This document shows, piece by piece, positions 8,805 through 17,304 of a DNA stretch of 41,961 nucleotides (its first letter is position 1; each line of letters starts with the position of its first letter). The position numbers and the translations under genes are program-made. The stretch is from positions 1 through 41,961 of the forward strand of contig JALZVW010000057.1 of assembly GCA_023301745.1 (NCBI GenBank). Direction: 5' to 3'. The notes beneath the pieces were generated by a model. That model searched no databases and was not told where the DNA came from. It saw only the letters and a list, made by a program, of their open reading frames with translations. The DNA comes from Arenicella sp. Its GTDB lineage: Bacteria > Pseudomonadota > Gammaproteobacteria > Arenicellales > Arenicellaceae.

Positions 8805-9734
8805 TTAAGCGGCTCTTTTAATATGTATTGGCGCGAGTGGTTCGGTCTGAACAACGACCAACATATCATCGCGGAACAACTCCAAGAGGGCAAGAAACGA
8901 AACAACCACGCCCAGGCGCCCTTCTTCTTTACTGAATAACTCACCGAAGCTCAAATATTCTTTGTCTTGCAGTAACTGCAATATATTCGTCATTCGTTCA
9001 CGCAACGACAAGGTGTCGCGTGTCACAAACATATTTTTATTGGCATCGGCACGGTCAACAATAGACTGAAACGCCTTCACTAATTGGTCCAGCGTTACTT
9101 GAGCTTTCATCTCTGGCGGGCTTGGGTCATCGAACAGCACTTCAGACTTAAAAATATCTCGATCAAGTCTAGGGCGATCATCCATCTTGTTAGCGGCTTC
9201 GCTGAACCGCTCATACTCTTGTAGTCGACGAATAAGAGCCGCCATAGGGTCTTCTTCATCCTCTAGCTCGGACTTCGGCTTGGGTAGCAACATACGAGAC
9301 TTAATCTCACCCAAAAGCGCCGCCATCACCAAATACTCAGCCGCCAAATCCAAATTGGCCGCTCGCATCAGCTCGACATACCCCATATATTGACGCGTAA
9401 TGTCAGCCACCGGAATATTTAATATATCCAGATTTTGTTTACGAATTAGGTATAACAACAAATCCAGCGGGCCTTCAAAACTTTCAAGAACAACTTCTAA
9501 GGCATCAGGCGGTATGAATAAGTCTTGAGGCCATTCGTTCATGACCTCGCCCATCACCACAGCACGCATCGTCGCGCTGTATGCCGCTTCTTTAACGACT
9601 TCTTCGGGAGCGACTAACTCAGTGTCTTCGTCGACAATCTCAGCGAGCGCTTTATCGGGCACGCGATCAATTACCTGGCCCTGCGCAGGGGCTTCAAGTT
9701 TGTCACTTTGCTCGCTTAGTTTATCGTCGCTCAT
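8805..9734 (-). CDS. scpA: Segregation and condensation protein A
   Basis: ScpA is the kleisin bridging subunit of the SMC-ScpAB complex. The signature FEGPLDLLLYLIRKQNLDIL is at about residues 89-108, followed by VADITRQYMGYVELM and LAAEYLVMAALLGEIKSRMLLP. The C-terminal winged helix that clamps the SMC head ends in FLALLELFRDDMLVVVQ. The protein is 309 residues with an acidic N-terminal extension of about 80 residues before the kleisin domain. There is no clear Shine-Dalgarno directly upstream of the ATG at 9734. The leader between trpS and this gene consists almost entirely of a 19-bp tandem repeat. Confidence 0.93.
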   Translation of the reverse strand: MSDDKLSEQSDKLEAPAQGQVIDRVPDKALAEIVDEDTELVAPEEVVKEAAYSATMRAVVMGEVMNEWPQDLFIPPDALEVVLESFEGPLDLLLYLIRKQNLDILNIPVADITRQYMGYVELMRAANLDLAAEYLVMAALLGEIKSRMLLPKPKSELEDEEDPMAALIRRLQEYERFSEAANKMDDRPRLDRDIFKSEVLFDDPSPPEMKAQVTLDQLVKAFQSIVDRADANKNMFVTRDTLSLRERMTNILQLLQDKEYLSFGELFSKEEGRLGVVVSFLALLELFRDDMLVVVQTEPLAPIHIKRAA

Positions 9735-9750
9735 ATTTATCTGTTGTCGC

Positions 9751-9817
9751 TCAAGCTGTTAATTTCGGCTCAAGCTGTTAATTTCGGCTCAAGCTGTTGA
9801 TTTCGGCTCAAGCTGTT
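9751..9817 (-). repeat. 19-bp tandem repeat between trpS and scpA, about 3.5 copies
   Basis: Read on the transcribed minus strand the unit is AACAGCTTGAGCCGAAATT. The first copy starts on the last base of the trpS TAA stop and has one change (ATC for ATT). The last copy degenerates after AACAGCTTGAGC, and the array stops 17 bases before the scpA ATG. It fills almost the whole spacer, so it will be in the trpS-scpA mRNA and sits where ribosomes would load. It is unrelated in sequence to the 18-bp array at 5891. Confidence 0.9.
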
Positions 9818-11037
9818 TAATAGTAATCCAAGTTCATACTAGAACGAACTTGTTCCATTGTTTCGTCTGCCGTGTCGCGGGCCTTTTCACAGCCGTCAGC
9901 AATGATAGAACGAACTAATGTCGGGTCGTCGATATAAGGTTGTGCCCTCTCGGCAATCTCAGCCTGCTCTTTCAACAACGCCTCGATAAGAGGCTGCTTG
10001 CAATCGACACAACCAATACTGGCGCTGCGACAGCCCTCTTCGACCCACGATTTAGTGTCACTGCTTGAATAAATATGATGAAACTCCCACACCGGGCAGC
10101 GATTTGGGTCACCAGGGTCATTACGCCGAACCCGAGCTGGGTCAGTTGGCATGGCTCGAACCTCTTTTTCTATTCGAACGGGGTCATCGCGCAACGCAAT
10201 AGTATTGCGATATGATTTCGACATTTTCGCGCCGTCTAGCCCAGGCAACTTCGAAGCTTCAGTAAGCGTTGCTTCAGGCTCGGTCAAAATAGACCGCCCG
10301 CCGCCTTCTAAAAAGCCAAATAAACGCTCATTTTCAGCGTTAGTAAGATTTTGATTGCTCGCGAGTAAAGCATGAGCCTTTTCTAAGGCCTCATGGTCAC
10401 CGCGCTCGGTGTAAGCATTGCGAAGGTTACGATACAACTTTGCCCCCTTTTTGCCGAGTTTTCTAATCGCTTCTTCAGCCTTTTCTTCAAAACCTGGCTC
10501 ACGGCCATACAAATAATTAAAACGCCGAGCGATCTCGCGCGTCAACTCAATATGAGGAACTTGGTCTTCACCGACGGGCACCTGAGACGCGTGATACAAC
10601 AAGATATCGGCCGCTTGCAATACCGGGTATCCAAGAAAACCGTGAGTCGACAAATCTCGCTCACTTAGCTTCGCTTGCTGGTCTTTATAGGTCGGCACGC
10701 GCTCTAGCCAGCCAAGTGGTGTCATCATTGATAACAATAGGTTCAACTCAGCATGCTCAGGAACGCGCGACTGAATAAACAAGGTCGCTCTACTCGGATC
10801 AACCCCTACCGCTAGCCAGTCGATCACCATTTCCCAAACGTTATCGTTAATAGTTGATGAGTCTTCCTCATAATGTGTTGTCAGAGCGTGCCAATCGGCG
10901 ACAAAGAAATAGCAGTCGAACTCGTGTTGCAAGTTCAACCAGTTTTTCAAAACACCATGATAGTGACCGAGATGCAAACGACCGGTTGGGCGCATGCCCG
11001 AAACAACTCGATTAGGGTGACCAGACTTAGAAATCAT
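9817..11037 (-). CDS. trpS: Tryptophan-tRNA ligase
   Basis: The 406-residue class I aminoacyl-tRNA synthetase charges tRNA-Trp in the cytoplasm. The HIGH-type motif is HLGH in GRLHLGHYHGVL (residues 20-30) and the KMSKS motif is GAKMSKSYRNT. QAADILLYHASQVPVGEDQ is the conserved ATP/Trp-site segment. It is about 70 residues longer than the E. coli enzyme. The extra material, near EEKAEEAIRKLGKKGAK, looks like the charged insertion typical of the longer Pseudomonas-type TrpS. It heads the trpS-scpA-scpB-rluB transcription unit, with 95 bases to the upstream yciO-like gene. Confidence 0.96.
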   Translation of the reverse strand: MISKSGHPNRVVSGMRPTGRLHLGHYHGVLKNWLNLQHEFDCYFFVADWHALTTHYEEDSSTINDNVWEMVIDWLAVGVDPSRATLFIQSRVPEHAELNLLLSMMTPLGWLERVPTYKDQQAKLSERDLSTHGFLGYPVLQAADILLYHASQVPVGEDQVPHIELTREIARRFNYLYGREPGFEEKAEEAIRKLGKKGAKLYRNLRNAYTERGDHEALEKAHALLASNQNLTNAENERLFGFLEGGGRSILTEPEATLTEASKLPGLDGAKMSKSYRNTIALRDDPVRIEKEVRAMPTDPARVRRNDPGDPNRCPVWEFHHIYSSSDTKSWVEEGCRSASIGCVDCKQPLIEALLKEQAEIAERAQPYIDDPTLVRSIIADGCEKARDTADETMEQVRSSMNLDYY

Positions 11038-11073
11038 TAATTTAACGCATTATTTTTAAAGTTAAAGTGTACA

Positions 11074-11103
11074 TTTATGAACGCTTAAACACTAGCCTTC
11101 CAA
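11074..11103 (-). promoter_or_regulatory. Tentative promoter for trpS-scpAB-rluB
   Basis: On the minus strand TTGGAA (11103-11098) and CATAAA (11079-11074) are 18 bases apart, each matching the sigma-70 consensus at 4 of 6 positions. They lie 37 bases upstream of the trpS start, in the 95-base gap after the yciO-like gene. The match is modest, and read-through from the upstream genes is also possible. Confidence 0.3.
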
Positions 11104-11132
11104 GCCAGTGAACAGGCGGTTTATTCGATCTA

Positions 11133-11756
11133 CTACTTATTGAGAAAAGCGATATCGCCCGCACCTTCACGCAGAATTCTGAGCCGCGTATCGTGCCAGT
11201 CGATCACCGTTGACGGCTCCAGCGTACCCAGACCGCCATCAATGACTAAGTCTACATCGTGCTCTAGTTGTGCTCGAATATCATCTGGATCAGCCATTGC
11301 TAACTCCGCCTCAGGCAAAATCAAACTGGAACTCATGATCGGCTCACCCAACTCCGCCAACAGCGCTTGTACAATGGCGTTGTCAGGTATCCGAATGCCA
11401 ATGGTGCGCCGCTTGGGGTGTACTAAACGATTGGGCACTAGGCGTTTCGCCGCAAGAATGAAGGTATAGGGCCCAGGAGTTAACGCTTTAATCAAACGAA
11501 ACTGCTCGTTATCAATCTTAGCGAATTGGGAGATTTGCTTCAAATCATGCGCAACTAAGGTGAAATTATGGTCTCGATTGAGCTTACGAATTCGCCTAAT
11601 ACGGTCAACCGCGCGTTTATCGTCTAAGTGGCAGCCCAGGGCATAGCTCGAGTCGGTCGGGTATGCGACCAAACCGCCGCGACGAACGATCTCAACCGCT
11701 TGCTGAATCAATCGATGTTGTGGGTTTTGATGGTGAATATGAAAATACTGAGCCAT
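11133..11756 (-). CDS. yciO: YciO/Sua5/YrdC-family protein, L-threonylcarbamoyladenylate synthase-like
   Basis: The 207-residue protein belongs to the Sua5/YciO/YrdC fold that binds nucleotides and double-stranded RNA. Early residues QAVEIVRRGGLVAYPTDSSYALGC are the family signature. KLNRDHNFTLVAHDL, LTPGPYTFIL and IGIRIPDN follow in the standard order. The closest resemblance is to YciO, whose exact role is less certain than that of TsaC, the enzyme making threonylcarbamoyl-AMP for tRNA t6A modification. It sits 19 bases downstream of folK and ends 95 bases before trpS, in the same order as in many Gammaproteobacteria. Confidence 0.88.
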   Translation of the reverse strand: MAQYFHIHHQNPQHRLIQQAVEIVRRGGLVAYPTDSSYALGCHLDDKRAVDRIRRIRKLNRDHNFTLVAHDLKQISQFAKIDNEQFRLIKALTPGPYTFILAAKRLVPNRLVHPKRRTIGIRIPDNAIVQALLAELGEPIMSSSLILPEAELAMADPDDIRAQLEHDVDLVIDGGLGTLEPSTVIDWHDTRLRILREGAGDIAFLNK

Positions 11757-11775
11757 GACTAGGTAGTCGATCCCA

Positions 11776-12264
11776 TTAAATAGCCTTGGTCGTTAGTCTG
11801 CTAAGCACTTGATCATCAAAGTCATTACTTTCTAAAGCCGAGCGATAGTGCGCTAGCTCGACTAATTCCAGCAATGGTTCAATTACGAATAGGCGGTTTT
11901 CCATTCTAGGGTGCGGCACGGTTAAACGCTCACTATCACTAGTTTGGTCGCCATAGAGCAGCAGATCAATATCGATGAGCCTAGGTGCGTTTTGATTGCC
12001 AACAACTCGTTCGCGACCTAGCGTATTTTCAATCACTTGAATATCATCGAGTAATTCGATCGCGCTGAGATGAGTTTCGAGCTCGACAACACAGTTGATA
12101 AAGTCAGCTTGGTCATCGTACCCCACCGGCGATGAACGATAAAAGCTTGAGCACCGAAGAGACTCAGACGAGGGCAAATGTCTCAACGCGGTGATCGCAT
12201 CGAGCATTTGCTGAATCGGGTCTCCAAGATTAGCACCAAGCCCTAAGTAGGCCAAGGTTGGCAT
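11776..12264 (-). CDS. folK: 2-amino-4-hydroxy-6-hydroxymethyldihydropteridine pyrophosphokinase
   Basis: FolK (HPPK) transfers pyrophosphate from ATP to 6-hydroxymethyl-dihydropterin in folate synthesis. YLGLGANLGDP at the start, FINCVVELET in the middle and PRLIDIDLLLYGD, with the two magnesium-binding aspartates, are diagnostic, and PHPRMENRLFVIEPL completes the family pattern. Length is about 162 residues, normal for the family. Two starts are possible. A GTG at 12267 overlaps the pcnB stop by one base (TAGTG), and an ATG at 12264 lies immediately after it; I chose the ATG. Either way translation is coupled to pcnB, the usual pcnB-folK pair. The panB-panC genes that often follow are absent. 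Confidence 0.95.
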   Translation of the reverse strand: MPTLAYLGLGANLGDPIQQMLDAITALRHLPSSESLRCSSFYRSSPVGYDDQADFINCVVELETHLSAIELLDDIQVIENTLGRERVVGNQNAPRLIDIDLLLYGDQTSDSERLTVPHPRMENRLFVIEPLLELVELAHYRSALESNDFDDQVLSRLTTKAI

Positions 12265-12266
12265 CA

Positions 12267-14183
12267 CTAGCCTAAAATTGGCTTGTCATCACTGTCAGCC
12301 GCCGGGCCGACCACTCGGCGTTTATGCCTTACTTTGACCTTTTTATTACTGCCCGAGGACGTCACGCCAAACTCGTCGGCGGGGCGAGCTTCTTGAAAGC
12401 GTGGTTCCGAGTTTGTTCGCCCTCTCGAGTTTTGACGGTTAGTGCTTGGGCCGTTGCGACGTTGACCACCATTATTGGTGCGTTTTTTACTAGAACGCTT
12501 CTTTCCAGCCTTTGAACGGCGTGGGCTATTAGTTTGTTCGCCATTACCAGCGTTGGAGTTACCCACATTCGCGTTACCTGCATTGACATTACCGCCGTTG
12601 CCGTTATTCGCTTGATTCTGGTTGTTCGGCCTGCGGCCTCTTTGGCCACCTGTCTTCTTCTGGCCAGTGTTATTAGCTCTGCCGTTTGAATTACTTTGCT
12701 GGCCCCGTTGAGCGCCGCCTTGGGTTTGCTTTTTACGCCCGCCATTGTTCTGACTACGGTTTTGTTTTTGCTGATTATTGTTGCGTCCGTTGCCATTACC
12801 TAAACCACCGTCATAGCCGTCGCCAAATACTGTATTGCCGTAGTTATCAGCATAGTCTACAGAGTTAAAGTTGACATCATTGGTGTCTTCATCATTCGGG
12901 CTTTGGCGAGGTTGCCGGTCTTTTTTATAGGTCTTATTTAACTCAGAAATCATGGCCTCACGGTCGTTCGGCTCAACTTCTTGAATTTCGGTCCACCATT
13001 CACTTATTTCTTCATCGACTTCATGCACCATGGTGCGCAGCAATAGGAAATCGTACGCCGCTCGAAATCGACGGTTATTCAAACACGCCTTTACCATACG
13101 CGGATTGCGTTTAATAAGACGAAAGTGGATATTCCAGATATCCAAAATAATTTCAGCCAGACGACGCGGCACCGCCACGTATTGATTTTGATCGCGCAGC
13201 CCATCATTCATTGCAACGCGCCATGCATGCGACTCATTAGCGCCGTCGTCCATCAAGACTTGGGCATCGGCTTTAACAGGGTCCCACATCATGCAGGCGA
13301 ACAAAAACGCGGGTATAACCGGCTTACCCTGCTTGATACGCTTGTCAGTATTCTGCAATGCACGCTCTGGAAGACCTTCAACACCGTCGATCGCGACTTG
13401 ATCGGTAAATGGAAATAGGTATTTAAATAGACCATATTTGCGCAATAGCAAATACGTTTCGTAAGCCGCCCCGCCATGAAAAAGTTTAAGCACTTCTTCA
13501 AAAAGGCGCGCATTGGACACATGAGAAAGCAGTGCACCTTGCTCTTCTATCATTTTCAGCGCTTCGGATTCCATTTCAAACCCGAGCTTACCGGCAAAGC
13601 GAATCACTCGAAGCATTCGAACAGGGTCTTCCGTAAAGCGCTGTTCTGGCGCGCCGATGCTTTTCAGCTTGCCCGCTTTAACGTCGTCTATACCGTTCAT
13701 GAAATCAAGTATCTCGCCATTAACACTGTCGTAATACATGGCATTAACAGTGAAATCTCGACGCACTACATCTTCTTCGATGCTTCCGTAGACGTTATCT
13801 CGTAATAGCTGACCTTGGTCGCCTTCACTCATTTCATTTTGACCGACACGCTCGCGATCATTAGCATCGGCTCTAAACGTCGCAACTTCGATTACTTCAT
13901 AACCAAAACGAACATGAACTAACTTAAATCGACGGCCTATAATGCGTGCGTTGCGGCCGAACGTTTTCTTTATTTGCTCCGGTGTGGCATTGGTCGAGAC
14001 ATCGAAGTCTTTGGGTTTAGTGCCGATAATTAAATCGCGGACGCAACCACCGACCAGGTAGGCTTGGTAACCCGCCTCTTGTAAGCCTTCTACGACCTTT
14101 AAGGCCTTCGGACTGATATTGTCATTACTGATTCCCGCGTCTGAGGCGGAGATAATATTGGCTTGAATGTTTTTTTGGGTCAC
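12267..14183 (-). CDS. pcnB: Poly(A) polymerase I with a long N/G/R-rich tail
   Basis: PcnB adds poly(A) tails to RNA 3' ends and so promotes their decay by the degradosome. The nucleotidyltransferase core has YLVGGCVRDLIIG, the catalytic pair in KDFDVST (Asp59 and Asp61), RRDFTVNAMYYD and RMLRVIRFAGKLGF. These are the marks of bacterial poly(A) polymerases and CCA enzymes, and the context and length favour PcnB. At 638 residues it exceeds the usual 450-500. Residues from about 417 to the end are a low-complexity tail, first acidic (DEDTNDVNF), then Asn/Gly/Gln/Arg-rich, ending in a basic KKVKVRHKRRVV cluster. The tail composition closely resembles that of RNase E in this window. Confidence 0.95.
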   Translation of the reverse strand: MTQKNIQANIISASDAGISNDNISPKALKVVEGLQEAGYQAYLVGGCVRDLIIGTKPKDFDVSTNATPEQIKKTFGRNARIIGRRFKLVHVRFGYEVIEVATFRADANDRERVGQNEMSEGDQGQLLRDNVYGSIEEDVVRRDFTVNAMYYDSVNGEILDFMNGIDDVKAGKLKSIGAPEQRFTEDPVRMLRVIRFAGKLGFEMESEALKMIEEQGALLSHVSNARLFEEVLKLFHGGAAYETYLLLRKYGLFKYLFPFTDQVAIDGVEGLPERALQNTDKRIKQGKPVIPAFLFACMMWDPVKADAQVLMDDGANESHAWRVAMNDGLRDQNQYVAVPRRLAEIILDIWNIHFRLIKRNPRMVKACLNNRRFRAAYDFLLLRTMVHEVDEEISEWWTEIQEVEPNDREAMISELNKTYKKDRQPRQSPNDEDTNDVNFNSVDYADNYGNTVFGDGYDGGLGNGNGRNNNQQKQNRSQNNGGRKKQTQGGAQRGQQSNSNGRANNTGQKKTGGQRGRRPNNQNQANNGNGGNVNAGNANVGNSNAGNGEQTNSPRRSKAGKKRSSKKRTNNGGQRRNGPSTNRQNSRGRTNSEPRFQEARPADEFGVTSSGSNKKVKVRHKRRVVGPAADSDDKPILG

Positions 14184-14644
14184 AAAGAGTCTCTTCTTAT
14201 TTGGGAAACTAACGTGTTCGCACTTACCCAGCCCAATACGAGTTAACGTAAGGAATGGTTCCGGCGATCGTTTATCTATATAAAATTAAATTAGTTAAAT
14301 TGCGTAAGCAAATGGTTTAAAAAATCGAGAAATAATAAAGTACCCGCTAACAAAAACCCTTATGTCAGCTCGCCCATATTAGTTTACTTTTTTTGGTGTG
14401 TTTTCTTGGTCTAAACCGTTGAGTAGACTTTTGTTTTATCGGTTAGCGGCGACTTTATTAAACGCACTGTGCAGCAAATCAGCAATGATGCTACGGCGTT
14501 TAGACTTCTACAACGAGAAACGCGGCTAACTATTTATTCCTAGCGTCATTTTGCACAATAATGACGCCAGTTACCAGCCTTTTTATCGCTTTAAAACTTG
14601 GTTTCAAGCTTAAATGACTGATTTTAACATTGAGGGCCCTTCGC
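14184..14644. other. Gene-free interval between pcnB and xerD, with one hairpin
   Basis: The 461-base interval is AT-rich and has no credible ORF. It must hold the pcnB promoter on the minus strand. The only clear structure is an inverted repeat with 8-bp arms (GCGTCATT at 14543-14550 and AATGACGC at 14560-14567) and a 9-base loop, about 80 bases downstream of the xerD stop. It could end the xerD transcript, but no T-run follows on the minus strand, so a classical intrinsic terminator is not supported. Confidence 0.5.
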
Positions 14645-15568
14645 CTAGCCTCTTGGGTGATGTTGTGCGTGCATCGACTGCAATCGTTCTCGTGCAATAT
14701 GGGTGTATATTTGAGTAGTCGAAAGGTCGGCATGGCCTAATAACATTTGTACTGAACGTAAGTCAGCGCCGTGGTTAATAAGGTGTGTCGCGAACGCATG
14801 CCTTAAAGTGTGCGGCGAGAGAGCTTGCTCAATTCCAGCCTTTAGCGCGTATTTCTTAATGATGTGCCAGAACGCTTGACGAGTCATACCGGCGCCTCGC
14901 GCAGTAACAAACATAGCATCAGTTTGTCGCTGCTTTAGCAACGCTATTCGGGCACCTTGCTGATATTGCTCAATCCAATCCACAGCTTGCTCACCTAGAG
15001 GTACTAAGCGCTCTTTATTACCCTTGCCAACAATTCTAACAACACCGACCTGCAAGCTCACCTCCAACAGCGTTAGATCGACCAATTCACTAACGCGAAG
15101 CCCAGTCGCGTAGAGCGTCTCAAGCATCGCTCTGTCGCGAAGCCCGAGCGATGTTTGAGTATCCGGAGCATTAAGTAAATCATCAACCTGTTGTTCGCTC
15201 ATTGCCTTCGGCAGAGGGCGACCCTGCTTCGGCGAGAGAACCTGCGCGCAGGGGTCTTTGCTTACCCGATTCTCGCGGATTTGATATCGAAAGAAACGCC
15301 TCAGAGTCGAAAGAACACGCGCACTGCTGCTCGCTTTGGTGCCTTGCGCCATCATAAAGCCAAGAAACTTTTGAACATCCGATTGCTCGACGACGGTGAG
15401 TTCCTTATCGCCGATAAATTTGGCAAACCGATGCAAGTCTGAACGATAAGCACTAAGTGTATTTTTAGACAGGCCTGACTCAAGCCACATGGCATCAATG
15501 AACAAATCGGTATGATCTTGATTCAGCAAGCTTACCACCGGCTTCGGATTCGTTGGATCAGAGTTCAT
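14645..15568 (-). CDS. xerD: Site-specific tyrosine recombinase XerD
   Basis: XerD resolves chromosome dimers at dif together with XerC, under FtsK control. The N-terminal SAM-like DNA-binding domain contains GLSKNTLSAYRSDLHRFAKF. The catalytic domain has Arg in ATGLRVSELVDL, the Lys in VGKGNKERLVPLG, HTLRHAFATHL and the tyrosine nucleophile in STTQIYTH. The linker QGRPLPKAMSEQQVDDLL favours XerD over XerC. The ATG at 15568 gives 307 residues and is preferred; the frame also offers TTG at 15580 and GTG at 15577. The start lies inside the end of the upstream dehydrogenase gene (11-base overlap). The dsbC gene that commonly follows xerD is missing here. Confidence 0.93.
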   Translation of the reverse strand: MNSDPTNPKPVVSLLNQDHTDLFIDAMWLESGLSKNTLSAYRSDLHRFAKFIGDKELTVVEQSDVQKFLGFMMAQGTKASSSARVLSTLRRFFRYQIRENRVSKDPCAQVLSPKQGRPLPKAMSEQQVDDLLNAPDTQTSLGLRDRAMLETLYATGLRVSELVDLTLLEVSLQVGVVRIVGKGNKERLVPLGEQAVDWIEQYQQGARIALLKQRQTDAMFVTARGAGMTRQAFWHIIKKYALKAGIEQALSPHTLRHAFATHLINHGADLRSVQMLLGHADLSTTQIYTHIARERLQSMHAQHHPRG

Positions 15569-16499
15569 TAAAGGCACCAACCTCGTTACGATCAGCTATT
15601 AGAAAAGCGTCAGCAACCAACTTTAACGGCGCTAGGTCAACATCGCAGGTGCCACCGTCAATCAACTTAGCAAATCGCGCGTAAATGGTTTCGTATTCAC
15701 CATGCTCAGACCACACTGGCACGTCGACATGATCGCCATCGAGCAGCAAACTAGCGCCACCATCTTTAATCTGCAGTAAGCCATCGTTCGTTTGAAAGTC
15801 TATATTCCACGCTTCACCATGACTAACTCGCCAATCAAACTGGCCCGAGATCTCAACACCATCAGAGGTTTTAAAATCAATGTTAGCGGCAATCGGCGCC
15901 GCCTTGTTTGATGGAAAACTCAAACGGGCCTTACTCACATAGGCCGGTATTCTTAGGCAGTGAGTCAAAATAGATAGACCATTAATGCCTGGATCAAAAA
16001 CACCCAAGCCCCCGGCTTGCCAAATCCATTCTTGGCCAGGGTGCCATTTTCTCACGTCTTCTTTCCAACAAAGCGACGCTGAACGTAATGTGCGCTGTGA
16101 CAAGAGAGCTTTAGCCGTTTCAACAGCCGCACCATGCCTTGAGTGCCAGGTCGCATACAAAGTGACACCATTTCTTTCAGCAAGTTGTGCTAGGTGCTCG
16201 ACTTCTGAAACCGTTGCGCCAGGCGGCTTTTCTAATAATACATGTTTGCCTTTTTCTAATGCTAACTGCGCCGCGGCTTGCCGATATTGGGGTGGCATGC
16301 ATAAGGCCACTGCATCTAAATCAGTGGCATCAAGCATAGCCTTAATATCATTAAAAGATTGAACGCCATCGACACACGCATTGCGACTGGCGGTTGCGGT
16401 TAAACTAAACTGCGCATTGTTAGAAATGGCTGGCAGGTGCTGATCACGAACAATCTTACCGACGCCGACAACCCCTAGCTTAATAATTTTATTGGCCAT
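15558..16499 (-). CDS. Gfo/Idh/MocA sugar dehydrogenase, L-arabinose/D-galactose 1-dehydrogenase-like
   Basis: The 313-residue NAD(P)-dependent oxidoreductase starts with LGVVGVGKIVRDQHLPAI, a Rossmann glycine motif followed by the RDQHLPAI signature. HVLLEKPPGATVSEVEHL holds the catalytic-site EKP lysine. WKEDVRKWHPGQEWIWQ and GGLGVFDPGINGLSI closely resemble the aldose 1-dehydrogenases of non-phosphorylative arabinose/galactose oxidation, such as the Azospirillum L-arabinose 1-dehydrogenase as I remember it. It probably oxidises an aldose to its lactone in the cytoplasm, but no lactonase or dehydratase gene is nearby. Its 3' end overlaps the xerD start by 11 bases, so xerD translation may depend on it. 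Confidence 0.87.
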   Translation of the reverse strand: MANKIIKLGVVGVGKIVRDQHLPAISNNAQFSLTATASRNACVDGVQSFNDIKAMLDATDLDAVALCMPPQYRQAAAQLALEKGKHVLLEKPPGATVSEVEHLAQLAERNGVTLYATWHSRHGAAVETAKALLSQRTLRSASLCWKEDVRKWHPGQEWIWQAGGLGVFDPGINGLSILTHCLRIPAYVSKARLSFPSNKAAPIAANIDFKTSDGVEISGQFDWRVSHGEAWNIDFQTNDGLLQIKDGGASLLLDGDHVDVPVWSEHGEYETIYARFAKLIDGGTCDVDLAPLKLVADAFLIADRNEVGAFNEL

Positions 16500-16709
16500 A
16501 ATTAATTTTAGATTCGTTAACTAATCAATAACACTCTAACGCGTGATTCATGTCGGCTAACAACAACGCTCAACACAAGCGAGCTATGGCCTCAACGATA
16601 CCATTGCGCCAAGGTCTCTAGAACTCAGTCTATTAGTGCATCTACCTCTATATTGTCGCATAATTGGCGAGCTATCAATTTATTATCTTTGCAGACAGGG
16701 CGCACCATC

Positions 16710-17300
16710 ATGTCAAACCAACGCCTCATACTAGGCTCGTCGTCACCATTTCGAAAAATGCTACTGGAGCGTTTGATGATTCCGTTTGATACCGCTAATC
16801 CCGATATTGACGAATCGTCTCTCGATGCAGAAACCCCTGTCGAGTTAGTTGAGCGTCTAGCCATTGCCAAAGCGCAAGAAATTGCAATAACGCACCCCGA
16901 TTGCTTGATTATTGGTTCTGATCAGGTTGCCCTACATGGCACTGAAATTGTTGGTAAACCGCACACTCATGAAGTAGCCGTTGCACAATTACGAGCAGCA
17001 TCGGGTAAAAAAATAGAGCTCTTTACGGGCTTAGCATTGCTGAATTCTGCAACAGGTTCAATCCAATCCGAAGTCATTCCATTCACTGTGCACTTCAAAC
17101 AATTGAGCGACTCGACAATCGAGCGCTATCTACGCAAAGAAGAACCTTATAATTGCGCAGGCAGCGTCAAGTCAGAAGGCTTGGGCGTCGCCCTATTTGA
17201 GAAATTCGAAGGCGAAGACCCAAATGCTTTAATCGGCCTGCCTCTAATTCGCTTGGTCGCAATGCTTGAGAATCAAGGATTCGACGTGTTCGACGGCTAA
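16710..17300 (+). CDS. yceF: 7-methyl-GTP pyrophosphatase (Maf/YceF family)
   Basis: The 196-residue Maf-like nucleotide pyrophosphatase opens with LILGSSSPFRKMLLERL. DESSLDAETP, the catalytic-loop segment IIGSDQVALHG and KSEGLGVALFEKFEGEDPNALIGLPLIRL all match E. coli YceF closely. YceF hydrolyses m7GTP, a house-cleaning role against modified nucleotides. The ATG at 16710 is chosen because homology starts at MSNQRLILGSSS and an AGGG lies about 10 bases upstream. An in-frame ATG at 16653 would add 19 residues unlike the family. In Pseudomonas yceF lies near sppA, yceD, rpmF and plsX; here only the sppA neighbourhood remains. A glycosyltransferase gene begins four bases after its stop. Confidence 0.93.
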   Translation: MSNQRLILGSSSPFRKMLLERLMIPFDTANPDIDESSLDAETPVELVERLAIAKAQEIAITHPDCLIIGSDQVALHGTEIVGKPHTHEVAVAQLRAASGKKIELFTGLALLNSATGSIQSEVIPFTVHFKQLSDSTIERYLRKEEPYNCAGSVKSEGLGVALFEKFEGEDPNALIGLPLIRLVAMLENQGFDVFDG

Positions 17301-17304
17301 AGCA

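Noticed and set aside
12362-12796. 144-codon shifted frame inside the PcnB tail
   Set aside because: It arises from the low-complexity coding stretch in the same way as in RNase E, with no start signal or family resemblance.
14530-14733. 67-codon minus-strand frame at the xerD 3' end
   Set aside because: It overlaps the xerD C-terminus in another frame, has no ribosome site and no recognisable content.
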